A DNA stretch of 32,012 nucleotides from Spirochaetes bacterium RBG_16_49_21 (GTDB lineage Bacteria; Spirochaetota; UBA4802; UBA5550): assembly GCA_001829495.1 (NCBI GenBank), contig MIBJ01000078.1:1-32012 (forward strand), read 5' to 3'. The notes under the pieces are model-generated. The model was not told the DNA's origin, searched no databases, and saw only the letters and a list, made by a program, of their open reading frames with translations. The position numbers were made by a program, and so were the translations under genes. Positions 23,314 through 31,691 of this stretch are shown piece after piece; position 1 is the first letter of the stretch, and every line of letters begins with the position of its first letter.

Positions 23314-24909
23314 ATGAGCGATAAAAAAATCACGATATACGACACGACCCTGAGAGACGGCGCGCAGACCGTGGGGATATCCTTTTCCCTGAACGACAAG
23401 CTCCTTATCGCCGGAGCGCTCGACCGGCTGAGGATCGATTACATCGAGGGCGGGTGGCCCGGGTCCAACCCCAAGGACGACCAGTTCTTCAAGGAGATCA
23501 GAAAAGAAAAATTGCGCCATGCGAAGGTGGTCGCCTTCGGCTCGACCCGGCACAAGAGCCTCGCCTGCGCGAAAGACAAGCTCATCCAGGCCCTGGTCGT
23601 TTCAAAGGCCGAGATCATAACCATAGTGGCCAAGACCTGGGACTTCCACGTCACCCACGCCCTGAACATCGGCTTACAAGACAACCTCAGGCTCGTGTAC
23701 GACACGATCGCCTACCTGAAGGACAAGGGGCGTGCGGTGTTCTTCGATGCCGAGCATTTCTTCGACGGATACAAGGCGAACCCCGACTATTCCCTTCAGG
23801 TAATCGACAAAGCCTTGAGCGCCGGCGCGGACATGATCGTGCTGTGCGACACCAACGGCGGCACCATGCCCGAGGAGGTGCGGCGGATCATTGAGGAGGC
23901 AAAGCAGGGCATACCGGCGCCGATCGGCGTCCACTTCCACAACGACGCGGGCATGGCTGTGGCGAACTCCCTTGCTGCGGTCCGGGCCGGAGCGGTCTCG
24001 GTCCAGGGCACGGCGAACGGGTACGGCGAGCGGTGCGGCAACGCCAACCTCATGACCCTTGTCCCGAACCTGGTCCTCAAGCTCGGGTGCAGATGCGGCG
24101 CGGAGCAATCCCTGATCCATCTCACCGAGGTGAGCAGGCTCATCAGCGAAACCGCAAACCTCGCCCATGACGAGAGGGCGCCCTACGTTGGCGTGAATTC
24201 CTTCGCCCATAAGGCCGGCTTCCATGTCTCCGGCCTCCAGAAAAACACAAAGACCTACGAGCACGTGGACCCGGACCGGGTGGGGAACCGCCGGAAGGTG
24301 CTCGTTTCAGAGCTTTCCGGCAAAAGCAATATCTTATTTAAGGCCAGGGAGCTGGGCATAGACCTGAAAAACCGGGTGGCGCTTCCGGCGGAATTATTGC
24401 AGAAAATCAAGGATCTGGAGGAGCAGGGCTTTCAATTCGAGGCTGCCGAAGGCTCATTCGAGCTTTTGCTCAGGGAGGCCGCGGGAGAGTACAAGCCGTT
24501 CTTCACGCTCAAGGGGTTCCGCGTTATAAGCGAAATGGCGGGATCGAAAAAGCTCCTGTGCGAGGCAACCATCAAGGTGGAGGTGGACGGGGTAATCGAG
24601 CACACGGCCGCCAACGGCTACGGCCCGGTAGAGGCGCTCGACAACGCGCTCCGGAAGGCGCTTGAGAAATTCTATCCGGAAATCAGGGAGATACAGCTTT
24701 CAGATTACAAGGTGCGGGTCCTGAATGAAAAGGGCGGCACCGGCTCGGCGGTACGGGTTCTCATCGATCAGAAAAGAAAAACCGAGCACTGGGGCACGGT
24801 GGGCGTATCAACCGACATTATCGAAGCCTCCTGGCAGGCCCTGGTCGACGGCATTGAGTACATGCTCTTTAAAAAGAAGGAAAAGACCACGAAGAGAAAA
24901 AAGTCTTGA
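23314..24909 (+). CDS. cimA: (R)-citramalate synthase
   Basis: A 531-residue enzyme of the HMGL-like/isopropylmalate synthase superfamily, joining pyruvate and acetyl-CoA to citramalate as the first step of the threonine-independent isoleucine route. The N-terminal TIM barrel opens with ITIYDTTLRDGAQTVGISFS, continues with YIEGGWPGSNPKD (citramalate-type, binding pyruvate), and has the metal-binding GVHFHNDAGMAVANS and GTANGYGERCGNANL. The C-terminal LeuA-type regulatory domain (about 375-520) suggests isoleucine feedback. ATG 23314 is chosen because homology begins at MSDKKITIYD; the frame is open to a TTG at 23248, but those residues look non-coding. It leads a plus-strand run of closely spaced genes to 29264. 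Confidence 0.92.
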   Translation: MSDKKITIYDTTLRDGAQTVGISFSLNDKLLIAGALDRLRIDYIEGGWPGSNPKDDQFFKEIRKEKLRHAKVVAFGSTRHKSLACAKDKLIQALVVSKAEIITIVAKTWDFHVTHALNIGLQDNLRLVYDTIAYLKDKGRAVFFDAEHFFDGYKANPDYSLQVIDKALSAGADMIVLCDTNGGTMPEEVRRIIEEAKQGIPAPIGVHFHNDAGMAVANSLAAVRAGAVSVQGTANGYGERCGNANLMTLVPNLVLKLGCRCGAEQSLIHLTEVSRLISETANLAHDERAPYVGVNSFAHKAGFHVSGLQKNTKTYEHVDPDRVGNRRKVLVSELSGKSNILFKARELGIDLKNRVALPAELLQKIKDLEEQGFQFEAAEGSFELLLREAAGEYKPFFTLKGFRVISEMAGSKKLLCEATIKVEVDGVIEHTAANGYGPVEALDNALRKALEKFYPEIREIQLSDYKVRVLNEKGGTGSAVRVLIDQKRKTEHWGTVGVSTDIIEASWQALVDGIEYMLFKKKEKTTKRKKS

Positions 24910-24941
24910 AATTTAACGGGAGAAGTCAGAGGATTAAGCAT

Positions 24942-26030
24942 ATGATAATCAATACCATAAAAAAATTATCGCTCGTTCTGGCCGCCGGCGCCCTGCTGCT
25001 GGCCGCCGGCTCCCGCGCGTATCCGTGGGAGCGGTACGACAGCGTTATCGCCGTGGTCAACGATAGTACGATCCTCGAGAGCGACGTTGACAACAAATTC
25101 GGCCAGCTTGTAAAATTCAAGCAGATACGCAAAGACCGGTACTCCCTTGAAAAGAGCAGGATCCTCGACAAGTTTATCGAAGACGCCCTCATACTGGAGG
25201 CCGCGACCGAGGAAGCCATAGTCGTGAACGACAAGCGCGTGCTTCTGCAAATCGAGGAGTTCATGCGGCAGTACTTTGCGCCGAAAATCCAGGATAAAAA
25301 AAAGCTCGATAAATTCATATCAAAAATGATAAGCAGGCTTGCAAAGAAGATCAACGACGAGCCGGTGATTATAGAGGATAAGGAGATCGACGCGCAGCTC
25401 GACGCGTTCATCAATTTCCTCGAAACGAAAAACCAGCTCCCGTTCAGGGACTCTTTTGAAGAAATACGCTCCCACATCAGGAAGGAGCAGGTCATGTCCA
25501 TAGCCATCGGCGTCACGCCGCCTTCCAAGGAAGAAGCCACGGACTGGTTCAAAAAAAACAAGGGCCACCTGGGAGACGAGGTCTGGATCAAGCATATCCT
25601 CATACGGCCTGCCGGGGGCTCGTTCACGGCCGAGCGTGACGCGAACCGGAAGATATCCGAAATCAGGGAAAAGATCGTCGCCGGCGGATCCTTTGAAAAT
25701 CTGGCCGGCAACTTATCGCAGGATTACGAGACTGCGGCAAAAGGCGGGGACGTCGGATGGAAAATGCTCGCGGAGATGGACCCCAATTTTGCCGGACACG
25801 TCAATACCATGAGAACCGTCGGCCAGATATCCCCGGTCTTTAAATCAGGGTACGGATACCACATCGTCAAGCTCATGGGCAGGCGTTCCCTCACCTACGA
25901 CAGGGTTGAGCGGCTGATCATGTATAAGCTCTACAATGAAAACATGCAGCACCAGTTCAGGAAATGGGTGATGAAGAAAAAAAAGGAATCCGATATTCTG
26001 ATATTCATGAAGGAATACATCCAGGTGTAG
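24942..26030 (+). CDS. SurA-like periplasmic peptidyl-prolyl isomerase/chaperone
   Basis: A 362-residue exported protein with a signal peptide (IKKLSLVLAAGALLLAAGSRA). The N-terminal chaperone region has the SurA-like DSVIAVVNDSTILESDVD and a long helical middle. A parvulin-type PPIase domain covers about 215-320: WIKHILIRPAGG, GGSFENLAGNLSQDYETAAK, GGDVGW, FKSGYGYHIVKLMG. Such proteins help fold outer-membrane proteins. ATG 24942 is supported by AGAGGA eight bases upstream. The longer TTG start overlapping the cimA stop would spoil the signal peptide. It lies 32 bp after cimA and 68 bp before the radical SAM gene, with a hairpin repeat in the latter gap. Confidence 0.85.
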   Translation: MIINTIKKLSLVLAAGALLLAAGSRAYPWERYDSVIAVVNDSTILESDVDNKFGQLVKFKQIRKDRYSLEKSRILDKFIEDALILEAATEEAIVVNDKRVLLQIEEFMRQYFAPKIQDKKKLDKFISKMISRLAKKINDEPVIIEDKEIDAQLDAFINFLETKNQLPFRDSFEEIRSHIRKEQVMSIAIGVTPPSKEEATDWFKKNKGHLGDEVWIKHILIRPAGGSFTAERDANRKISEIREKIVAGGSFENLAGNLSQDYETAAKGGDVGWKMLAEMDPNFAGHVNTMRTVGQISPVFKSGYGYHIVKLMGRRSLTYDRVERLIMYKLYNENMQHQFRKWVMKKKKESDILIFMKEYIQV

Positions 26031-26032
26031 AA

Positions 26033-26053
26033 GGCGAGGATGCCATCCTCGCC
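26033..26053. repeat. GGCGAGGATG palindrome between the SurA-like and radical SAM genes
   Basis: GGCGAGGATG and its complement (26044-26053) surround a single base, starting three bases after the SurA-like stop. It shares its core with the palindromes at 6595 and 11802. As no T-run follows, it may stabilise the upstream message rather than terminate it. Confidence 0.7.
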
Positions 26054-26098
26054 CTCATGTTGCGTATTCTCGCCTTCGGTGCAAGGAGATAGACCCAT

Positions 26099-27574
26099 TT
26101 GAATTCAAACATACTCATATACATAGAAAACGCCTCCGACGACCGGGATCTCACCTTTGCCGGCAGCTTCCTGGCGGAGAAGCTCTCCGCAGCGCTTAAG
26201 AAGCTCGACAACACGGGCGAGATTTTTTACTCAGCCCCTTCAGCATATTCCGGAAGGCTCTCCGGAGATAAAAACTGCTTTATCCGGACCGGGCTTGACG
26301 ACATCGGATTCTGGAAGGATATGTTTTCCCGCACCGGATCGGATCACCTGTGCAAGATCCATGCGGAATCGCCGTTTCTCGACGCTTCCCTGATCCGGGA
26401 GATGGTCGACCTGCATCTGAAATACCTCGCGGAATTCACCTTTTCGGAAAATCTTCCCCCCGGCTTTTCCGGTGAGATCATAGCCAAGGATCTCATCGCA
26501 TCGATACCGGAGCTCGCGGAGAAAACCCTTCCTTTAAATCAGGTGATCAAGTCGAACATCAATCAGTTCGACATTGAGCTCTACTATGCGGACCCGGATA
26601 TCAGAGACAAGCGCCTTTCGTTCCTCGCCGGCGACAAGCGGGACAAAAAAATCATGGAGAATATCTTCTCCTCGGTCAACAAGATCCCCGCCTATTCTGA
26701 AATCAGGGACGTGATTGAAAAAAATCCCGAGGTACTCTACATCGGGCCCTCATACCTTGAGGTGGAGCTCACCGGCGCGTGCGACCTGGACTGCCTCTAC
26801 TGCTACCGGAATACCCTTAAAAAGCCTCACCCGGACATGGACGCGGAGCTATTAAAAAAAATAATCGGCCAGATGCGGTCGTTCGATCTTCCCTACACCG
26901 TATGCTACGGCGGATCCGGCGAGCCGATGATGCACCCGGGGTTTTATGAGATACTCGGCTTTACCCAGGAGGAACCGCTCGTTGAATCGATCATCGTTGA
27001 GACGAACGGCCTGTATGCCGACGCCAACTACCGCAATTTCATCCTCAACCATGGATCGAAAATCAAAACCATCGTTGACATGAACGGTATGAACGCGGAA
27101 ACCTACCTGAAGCTCCACGGCAAGGATTGCTTCGACCAGGTACAAAGGAATATCCTCTCCCTTAATGAGGCAAGCGGCGATCGCCTCTACATCCAGGTCA
27201 TGAAGATCGGCGAAACCGAGCCCTTCCTCGACGCCTATTACGACTTTTGGGAAAAACAGAAGATATCGATCATCTTGCAGAAGCAGAACACGTATCTGGG
27301 AAGGGTCCGGGACCGGCGCTATTCGGACCTTACGCCCCTGGACAGGGTTCCCTGCTGGCACCTCCAGAGGGACCTGTTTATCCTTTCGGACGGGAGCGTG
27401 TCCTTCTGCAAGCAGGACGTCGACGGCGAGTGGTCGTGCGGGAACGCCGGCGCCGCAACCATACCCCTGCTCTGGGACAAGAAAAAAGAAAGCTTCGTCA
27501 AGGACTACAAAAGGGACTACGCCACGGCCCCGGACTGCAGATCCTGCGACGAGTGGTATACCTTTAATTTTTAA
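26099..27574 (+). CDS. spiro-SPASM radical SAM protein with degenerate nucleotidyltransferase-like N-terminus
   Basis: A 491-residue protein of the spirochaete-specific spiro-SPASM type. The radical SAM core starts at about 218 with the 4Fe-4S ligands Cys228, Cys232 and Cys235 (GACDLDCLYCYRN) and GGSGEP (271-276). A SPASM-like tail follows, with VPCWHLQRDLFI, DGSVSFCKQD and PDCRSCDEW, which would hold an auxiliary cluster. Residues 1-200 resemble the SpsF-type cytidylyltransferase encoded next door: HAESPFLDASLI matches TGDNPFTDPGFA, and the later ENLPPGF motif matches SNLPLGT. They lack the R-x-x-S-x-R-x-P-x-K nucleotide loop, so that domain is probably inactive. TTG 26099 is a well-supported start, with AAGGAGAT nine bases upstream. 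The substrate is unknown. Peptide or sugar modification is the usual scope of SPASM proteins. Confidence 0.85.
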   Translation: MNSNILIYIENASDDRDLTFAGSFLAEKLSAALKKLDNTGEIFYSAPSAYSGRLSGDKNCFIRTGLDDIGFWKDMFSRTGSDHLCKIHAESPFLDASLIREMVDLHLKYLAEFTFSENLPPGFSGEIIAKDLIASIPELAEKTLPLNQVIKSNINQFDIELYYADPDIRDKRLSFLAGDKRDKKIMENIFSSVNKIPAYSEIRDVIEKNPEVLYIGPSYLEVELTGACDLDCLYCYRNTLKKPHPDMDAELLKKIIGQMRSFDLPYTVCYGGSGEPMMHPGFYEILGFTQEEPLVESIIVETNGLYADANYRNFILNHGSKIKTIVDMNGMNAETYLKLHGKDCFDQVQRNILSLNEASGDRLYIQVMKIGETEPFLDAYYDFWEKQKISIILQKQNTYLGRVRDRRYSDLTPLDRVPCWHLQRDLFILSDGSVSFCKQDVDGEWSCGNAGAATIPLLWDKKKESFVKDYKRDYATAPDCRSCDEWYTFNF

Positions 27575-27615
27575 TCGCGCTCAACCTCGAACCCATCGGT
27601 TCCGATAATACAATC

Positions 27616-28371
27616 ATGAAACCAACGGTCACGGCAATAATCCAGGCGCGCATGAATTCGACCCGCCTCCCCGGAAAGGCGATGATGGACCTCGCGGGCA
27701 AGCCGATGCTTCGCCACGTGTTCGAGCGGGTTTTGGCCGTTGCCGGCGTCGACCGCGCGGTCCTGGCGACCTGCGACAGCGGCGAGAACGTGAAGATCAT
27801 CGATTTGGCCCGGTCCATGGGTATCCCCGTGTTCATCGGATCGGAGGATAACGTCCTGGAACGATTTCACCGGGCGGCGCAGGAGTTCGGCGGCGATTAT
27901 ATCCTCAGGGTAACCGGCGACAACCCCTTTACCGACCCCGGCTTCGCCGCCAAAACCATCGAGATAGCCCTCTCCGCTCGTGCGGACCTCTGCTACCTGT
28001 CGAACCTTCCCCTCGGAACCGGCGCGGGAATAATCAGAAAATCCGCCCTGGACGCTGCGTATCTGCACAGCGACGAGCCGTACCAGTTTGAGCACGTGTC
28101 GCCGTACATCAAAGAGCATCCGGAAATCTTCAAGATCATAACCCGTGAGATCGAGCTCGCTAATCCCTTCACCAGCCTGCGCCTCACGGTCGATACGCCC
28201 GAGGATTACGAGCTCGCGTCGATCATCTACCGCAATTTGTACAAAGGCGCGCCGTTCCCCTTCTCGGAAGTAGTGAAATTTCTGGAACAGAAACCGGGTC
28301 TTGCCCGTATTAACGCCCGCATCGATCAGCGCTCCATGACCCATTCAAGCATCCGATGCAACACCGCATAG
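27616..28371 (+). CDS. spsF: SpsF-like cytidylyltransferase (COG1861)
   Basis: A 251-residue nucleotidyltransferase. AIIQARMNSTRLPGKAMMDL (7-26) is the nucleotide-binding loop of the CMP-sugar-forming family, and GDNPFTDP (about 97-104) supplies the metal-binding Asp. The family activates acidic or modified sugars with CTP, as in spore-coat and nonulosonate pathways. Which sugar is used here is unknown. It follows the radical SAM gene by 41 bp and overlaps the next gene by 16 bp, so the three are probably co-expressed. No strong ribosome-binding site is seen before ATG 27616, consistent with translational coupling. Confidence 0.82.
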   Translation: MKPTVTAIIQARMNSTRLPGKAMMDLAGKPMLRHVFERVLAVAGVDRAVLATCDSGENVKIIDLARSMGIPVFIGSEDNVLERFHRAAQEFGGDYILRVTGDNPFTDPGFAAKTIEIALSARADLCYLSNLPLGTGAGIIRKSALDAAYLHSDEPYQFEHVSPYIKEHPEIFKIITREIELANPFTSLRLTVDTPEDYELASIIYRNLYKGAPFPFSEVVKFLEQKPGLARINARIDQRSMTHSSIRCNTA

Positions 28372-29264
28372 TTTCCATAGTAACCGGCTGGGGCAGCGGC
28401 CTCGGCACCGGCCATGTCCAGAGAATGGCAAGCCTCGCGAGTTTCCTGAACCGCAGCAAGGGAATTTCGGCTTTCCTTGTCGCAGGCCGGAAACCCGACT
28501 TCCTCCCTTTTGAACTGCACGACTGCTTCCTCCCCTCGATCAAACCGGGTACCGGATGCATAATCCGGGACATGCGGGATTCCTCCGAGGAAGAGATGCG
28601 GGAGCTGAAAAAGATCGGGAGCGTCGTAACCATCGACGACCGCGGCCCCGGGAGGCGGATGGCGGACGCAGCCATTGATCTTCTGCCGAATCCGGAGAAT
28701 AGGGATCATAAAAAAGAATCGTTCATATATGGGTATAATTTTATCGACTCTCTAAGGAAGCTTAATGAGGAGCATATTGAAAAAAACCTCGACGCGCTCC
28801 TTTACTGCGGCTATAAACCGGCAGCGGAGACAGTCGATTTTATCCATTCGCTTATCCCCCGGAATAAAATCTGCGCCGTTCTGCACGGCATGGAAACCTC
28901 TATTATTTCCGGCGGCATGGCGATTTCGCTCAGCCAATCATACGCCGAGACGATCCTGTCCGCCAGGGTATTGATCTCGCATTTCGGCATAGCCCTGTAC
29001 GAAGGATATGCGTGCGGGTGCAGGCTCGTTTGCGTCAATCCGACCGGATATCATTCCCAATTGGCCGATATCGCGGGAAACGATATCGATGCGGTGAATC
29101 TCGGGCTCCTGAGTGAAGTCGACCGCGGCAAAGCGCAGGAAATAATCAGCAATCTGATCGACAATCCTACAGCAGACAGGATTGATCCCCGTGCCGTGTG
29201 CGAAAAAATTGAAGCCGGCCTTGAGCGCTTCTATGAGGATATCAAGCCGTATCTTGACGGGTGA
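28356..29264 (+). CDS. spsG: SpsG/PseG-like sugar-nucleotide hydrolase or glycosyltransferase
   Basis: A 302-residue protein with the GT-B-like fold signature of PseG/SpsG. Near the start, GSGLGTGHVQRMASLA (about 13-28) contains the His20 that corresponds to the catalytic His of PseG, and VVTIDDRGPG and ISHFGIALYEGYACG follow. PseG removes UDP in pseudaminic acid synthesis, and SpsG is its spore-coat relative. The exact substrate cannot be told. Pairing with an SpsF-type enzyme is known from other bacteria (spsF-spsG). The 3' end overlaps the convergent alpha/beta hydrolase gene by 23 bp. Confidence 0.75.
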   Translation: MQHRIVSIVTGWGSGLGTGHVQRMASLASFLNRSKGISAFLVAGRKPDFLPFELHDCFLPSIKPGTGCIIRDMRDSSEEEMRELKKIGSVVTIDDRGPGRRMADAAIDLLPNPENRDHKKESFIYGYNFIDSLRKLNEEHIEKNLDALLYCGYKPAAETVDFIHSLIPRNKICAVLHGMETSIISGGMAISLSQSYAETILSARVLISHFGIALYEGYACGCRLVCVNPTGYHSQLADIAGNDIDAVNLGLLSEVDRGKAQEIISNLIDNPTADRIDPRAVCEKIEAGLERFYEDIKPYLDG

Positions 29265-30054
29265 CCAGCCCGGCGAACTCGCGCATTGCCTGCATGTATT
29301 CCGCAATACCCTTTTCGAAAATAGTGTTATGGTTTGCGCCTTTTATCGCAAGCATCTTTTTATTTTCAGACTTCGACGCCCCATACAGGACAAGCCCGTC
29401 ACTGTAGGGGATTATGTGGTCCTGGTCCGCGTGAATTATCAGGGTCGGCTTTGTAAACGTCTCTATCTTTGCGATATGGCTGAATCCCATTTCCTCGGTA
29501 ACCCCGATCCGCCGTGGATCCACGCCCAGGAGCCGGAGCAGCGGCGTAATGAACGCGAATCCGCTTTCAATCACGAGTCCGTCGATCCGCTCCGCATAAC
29601 CCGATGCCAGCTCCAGGGCTGAAGCGCTTCCGAGCGACCGGCCCATGACGATCAGGGGGCCGCTCATATTCTCTTTGTCCATGAAATTCCGCACAAAATC
29701 AAAGATTACGCGGCAGTCCTTCATCATTCCGGCCACCGTGGGACTGCCGGTCGATTTACCGTATCCCCGGTAGTCCACCGGCATGAACGATATTCCCCTG
29801 CGGTTGTAGAGCCCGGCAATATCGTCGTAATCCGCAACGATCTCGCCGTTGCCGTGAAAAAACAGTATGAGAGGAGCGGAATCTCCCGCGCCGTAGAACC
29901 GGCCGCCGATTATGATCCCCTCATCGACCGGAATCCGGATCTCCGAGAATCCGCCGCCGGTCTGTCCCCTTCCCTCCTTCCGCGGATAGAACAAGAACGA
30001 TAAAATCTCGGGCCGGTCAAAGGCCGAGTAGTCTGCCGTTTGGGGATCTTTCAT
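29242..30054 (-). CDS. alpha/beta hydrolase, ABHD17/BEM46-like
   Basis: A 270-residue serine hydrolase. The oxyanion motif LFFHGNGE (65-71), the DYRGYGKSTG signature, nucleophile Ser140 in GRSLGSA, Asp212 in ADQDHIIP and His242 in GANHNT form a complete triad. This group contains esterases and thioesterases with varied substrates. No signal peptide is seen, so it is probably cytoplasmic. ATG 30054 has GGAG seven bases upstream. It is separated from the upstream ctaB gene by a 113-bp repeat element and overlaps the spsG-like gene tail to tail. Confidence 0.82.
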   Translation of the reverse strand: MKDPQTADYSAFDRPEILSFLFYPRKEGRGQTGGGFSEIRIPVDEGIIIGGRFYGAGDSAPLILFFHGNGEIVADYDDIAGLYNRRGISFMPVDYRGYGKSTGSPTVAGMMKDCRVIFDFVRNFMDKENMSGPLIVMGRSLGSASALELASGYAERIDGLVIESGFAFITPLLRLLGVDPRRIGVTEEMGFSHIAKIETFTKPTLIIHADQDHIIPYSDGLVLYGASKSENKKMLAIKGANHNTIFEKGIAEYMQAMREFAGLVTRQDTA

Positions 30055-30094
30055 GCGATATCTCCAGCAATTTCACAGAATTATGAGACATGAT

Positions 30095-30207
30095 CTGACC
30101 TCATCCCCCCCTTCCCCCCTTCTCCTCAATAAGAGAAGGGGGGTGCATAAAGCTTATTGTTATAAGCTCCCCTCTCCAATTTGGAGAGGGGCCGGGGGTG
30201 AGGTCAG
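30095..30207. repeat. 113-bp two-hairpin element with TGACCTCA terminal inverted repeats
   Basis: The ends CTGACCTCATCCCCC (30095-30109) and GGGGGTGAGGTCAG (30194-30207) are inverted repeats. Inside are two hairpins: CCCCCCTTCTCxTC pairing with GAGAAGGGGGG, and CCCCTCTCCAA with TTGGAGAGGGG. A palindromic spacer containing AAGCTTATTG-like sequence lies between them. The right end contains the TGA stop of ctaB (30206-30204). Relatives are at 2774-2866 and at the right window edge (31996-32012). Confidence 0.8.
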
Positions 30208-31073
30208 GTCGCGAGCACGCAATCAAAAATCGCGATGCACATCACCCCCAGGGTCGTCGCGTTCAGATAATTGAAAAGCCTCCGGTATCTGCCGGCGCCT
30301 TCGGCCTTGTAGAGCAGTCTCAGAAAAACGAGCGGCACTGCAAGCGCGTTCACCAGCACAAACGCGGCGGACACGCCGCTTTTTATTATGCTGAAGGGCC
30401 ACACAAACAGCATCAGCACCGCGTAGGAAAGGGCCCAGAGAAAAACCAGCCGCTTCAATTGCCGTTCCGAAAACGTGTCCAGTATCATGGGGATCCCGGA
30501 ACGCCTGAAATCCGCGCTGTATGAAAGAAAAACCAGCCAGAAATGGGGAACCTGCCATGTTCCGAAAAAGGCCATGATATACCAGATCCGGGTCGACGCA
30601 AGGCCGCCGCCGGCTGCGAGCCATCCGATAAGAGGAGGCAGCATGCCGCAGATCACGCCCGGGATCAGCGCCAGCTGGGTCCTGAGCTTAAAAGGGGTAT
30701 AGAGCCCGTTATACAATATGACCGCAGACAAACCGGCGAGGGACGGCGCTATCGAGCGTGCAGTAAGGCAAAGGGCGGCAATCCCGCAGCAGATCAACGC
30801 CGACGACACAATCAGGGCTTCGAGCGGCGTAATGCGTCCGGCAGGAAGCGGCCTTTGCCGCGTGCGCGCCATAAGAGAGTCCGGCACCCTGTCCTGAAAG
30901 CTATTCAGGCCAGCCGCGCCTGCGGAAAGACAGAACACGCCGAGACCGGTCCAGAGCGCCGCGGGGCTGAGTATCCATGCATAGAGGGAAAATCCGAACA
31001 GGGCCGCGCATCCGCTCATCAGGCTGACCGGCATTTTTATAAGAGCGGCTCTGTCGCGAATCCAGTCGAACAC
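30204..31073 (-). CDS. ctaB: protoheme IX farnesyltransferase (heme O synthase)
   Basis: A 289-residue UbiA-family prenyltransferase with eight to nine predicted membrane helices. The first Asp-rich motif is N57-x3-D61-x3-D65 (GLNSFQDRVPDSLMARTRQR), followed by PLPAGR. YTPFKLRT and GMLPPLIGW match heme O synthases rather than quinone prenyltransferases. It makes heme O for the terminal oxidase encoded just upstream (17 bp from the subunit II stop). GTG 31073 is preceded by AGGA at eight bases. The stop codon lies in the terminal repeat of the following element. Confidence 0.88.
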   Translation of the reverse strand: MFDWIRDRAALIKMPVSLMSGCAALFGFSLYAWILSPAALWTGLGVFCLSAGAAGLNSFQDRVPDSLMARTRQRPLPAGRITPLEALIVSSALICCGIAALCLTARSIAPSLAGLSAVILYNGLYTPFKLRTQLALIPGVICGMLPPLIGWLAAGGGLASTRIWYIMAFFGTWQVPHFWLVFLSYSADFRRSGIPMILDTFSERQLKRLVFLWALSYAVLMLFVWPFSIIKSGVSAAFVLVNALAVPLVFLRLLYKAEGAGRYRRLFNYLNATTLGVMCIAIFDCVLAT

Positions 31074-31090
31074 GGCTACTATCCTGTTTT

Positions 31091-31684
31091 TTATTTTTTA
31101 TTCAGCCATTTCTGATACTCGGATTCGGGAACGATGCGCAGGGTGGCGGTCATGTCGGCGTGGCCGACGCCGCAGAACTCGGCGCACAAAATATGATAGT
31201 CCCCGGGCTTGTCGGCGTAGAACCAGGTGTATGTTTTCATGTTCGGAACCGCGTCCATCTTGATGCGGAATGCCGGCAGGTAAAAGCTGTGGATCACGTC
31301 CAGGGACGTCAGGTTCACCTTCACCGGTTTTCCCTGGGGAACCACCATGAGCCCTTCCGACTCCTTTTGGTTCGGATAGATAAAAACCCACGAGAACTGC
31401 ATGGCGTTCACGTCGATATTGATCGCGTCGGGCGGAACGGCGCGGAGACCGAGGAACGACTCCCATCCGAAATAGAACATGGAGAGCGCAATGATCGTGG
31501 GAAGGATCATCCACGCCAGCTCCAACTTCAGGTTGCCCCTGATGTCGGAAGCCTCGGGAGTCCTGCTCTTCCGGTATCTGACGGCAAAATAGATCATCGC
31601 TGCCGTGATCAGAACAAGCAGTATAAGGCAGAATACGATGATATAGATGAGCACATTGTCCGCATATTTCACTATATTCTCCAT
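31091..31684 (-). CDS. coxB: cytochrome c oxidase subunit II
   Basis: A 197-residue subunit with two N-terminal membrane helices (about 8-36 and 57-77) and a periplasmic cupredoxin domain. All CuA ligands are visible: His132 in HSFYLPAFRIKMDAVPN, then Cys167, Glu169, Cys171, His175 and Met178 in CAEFCGVGHADM. The aromatic electron-entry stretch MQFSWVFIYP precedes them. There is no C-terminal heme c motif (CxxCH), so this is not a caa3-type subunit II with fused cytochrome. ATG 31684 is chosen because GAGGTG lies five bases upstream; nine extra residues to 31711 would overlap the subunit IV gene. It accepts electrons from cytochrome c. Confidence 0.93.
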   Translation of the reverse strand: MENIVKYADNVLIYIIVFCLILLVLITAAMIYFAVRYRKSRTPEASDIRGNLKLELAWMILPTIIALSMFYFGWESFLGLRAVPPDAINIDVNAMQFSWVFIYPNQKESEGLMVVPQGKPVKVNLTSLDVIHSFYLPAFRIKMDAVPNMKTYTWFYADKPGDYHILCAEFCGVGHADMTATLRIVPESEYQKWLNKK

Positions 31685-31691
31685 ATTCACC

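Noticed and set aside
23674-24264. 196-codon minus-strand frame inside cimA and similar long antisense frames in the fad genes
   Set aside because: They lie wholly opposite strongly conserved enzymes. High third-position GC produces long antisense open frames.
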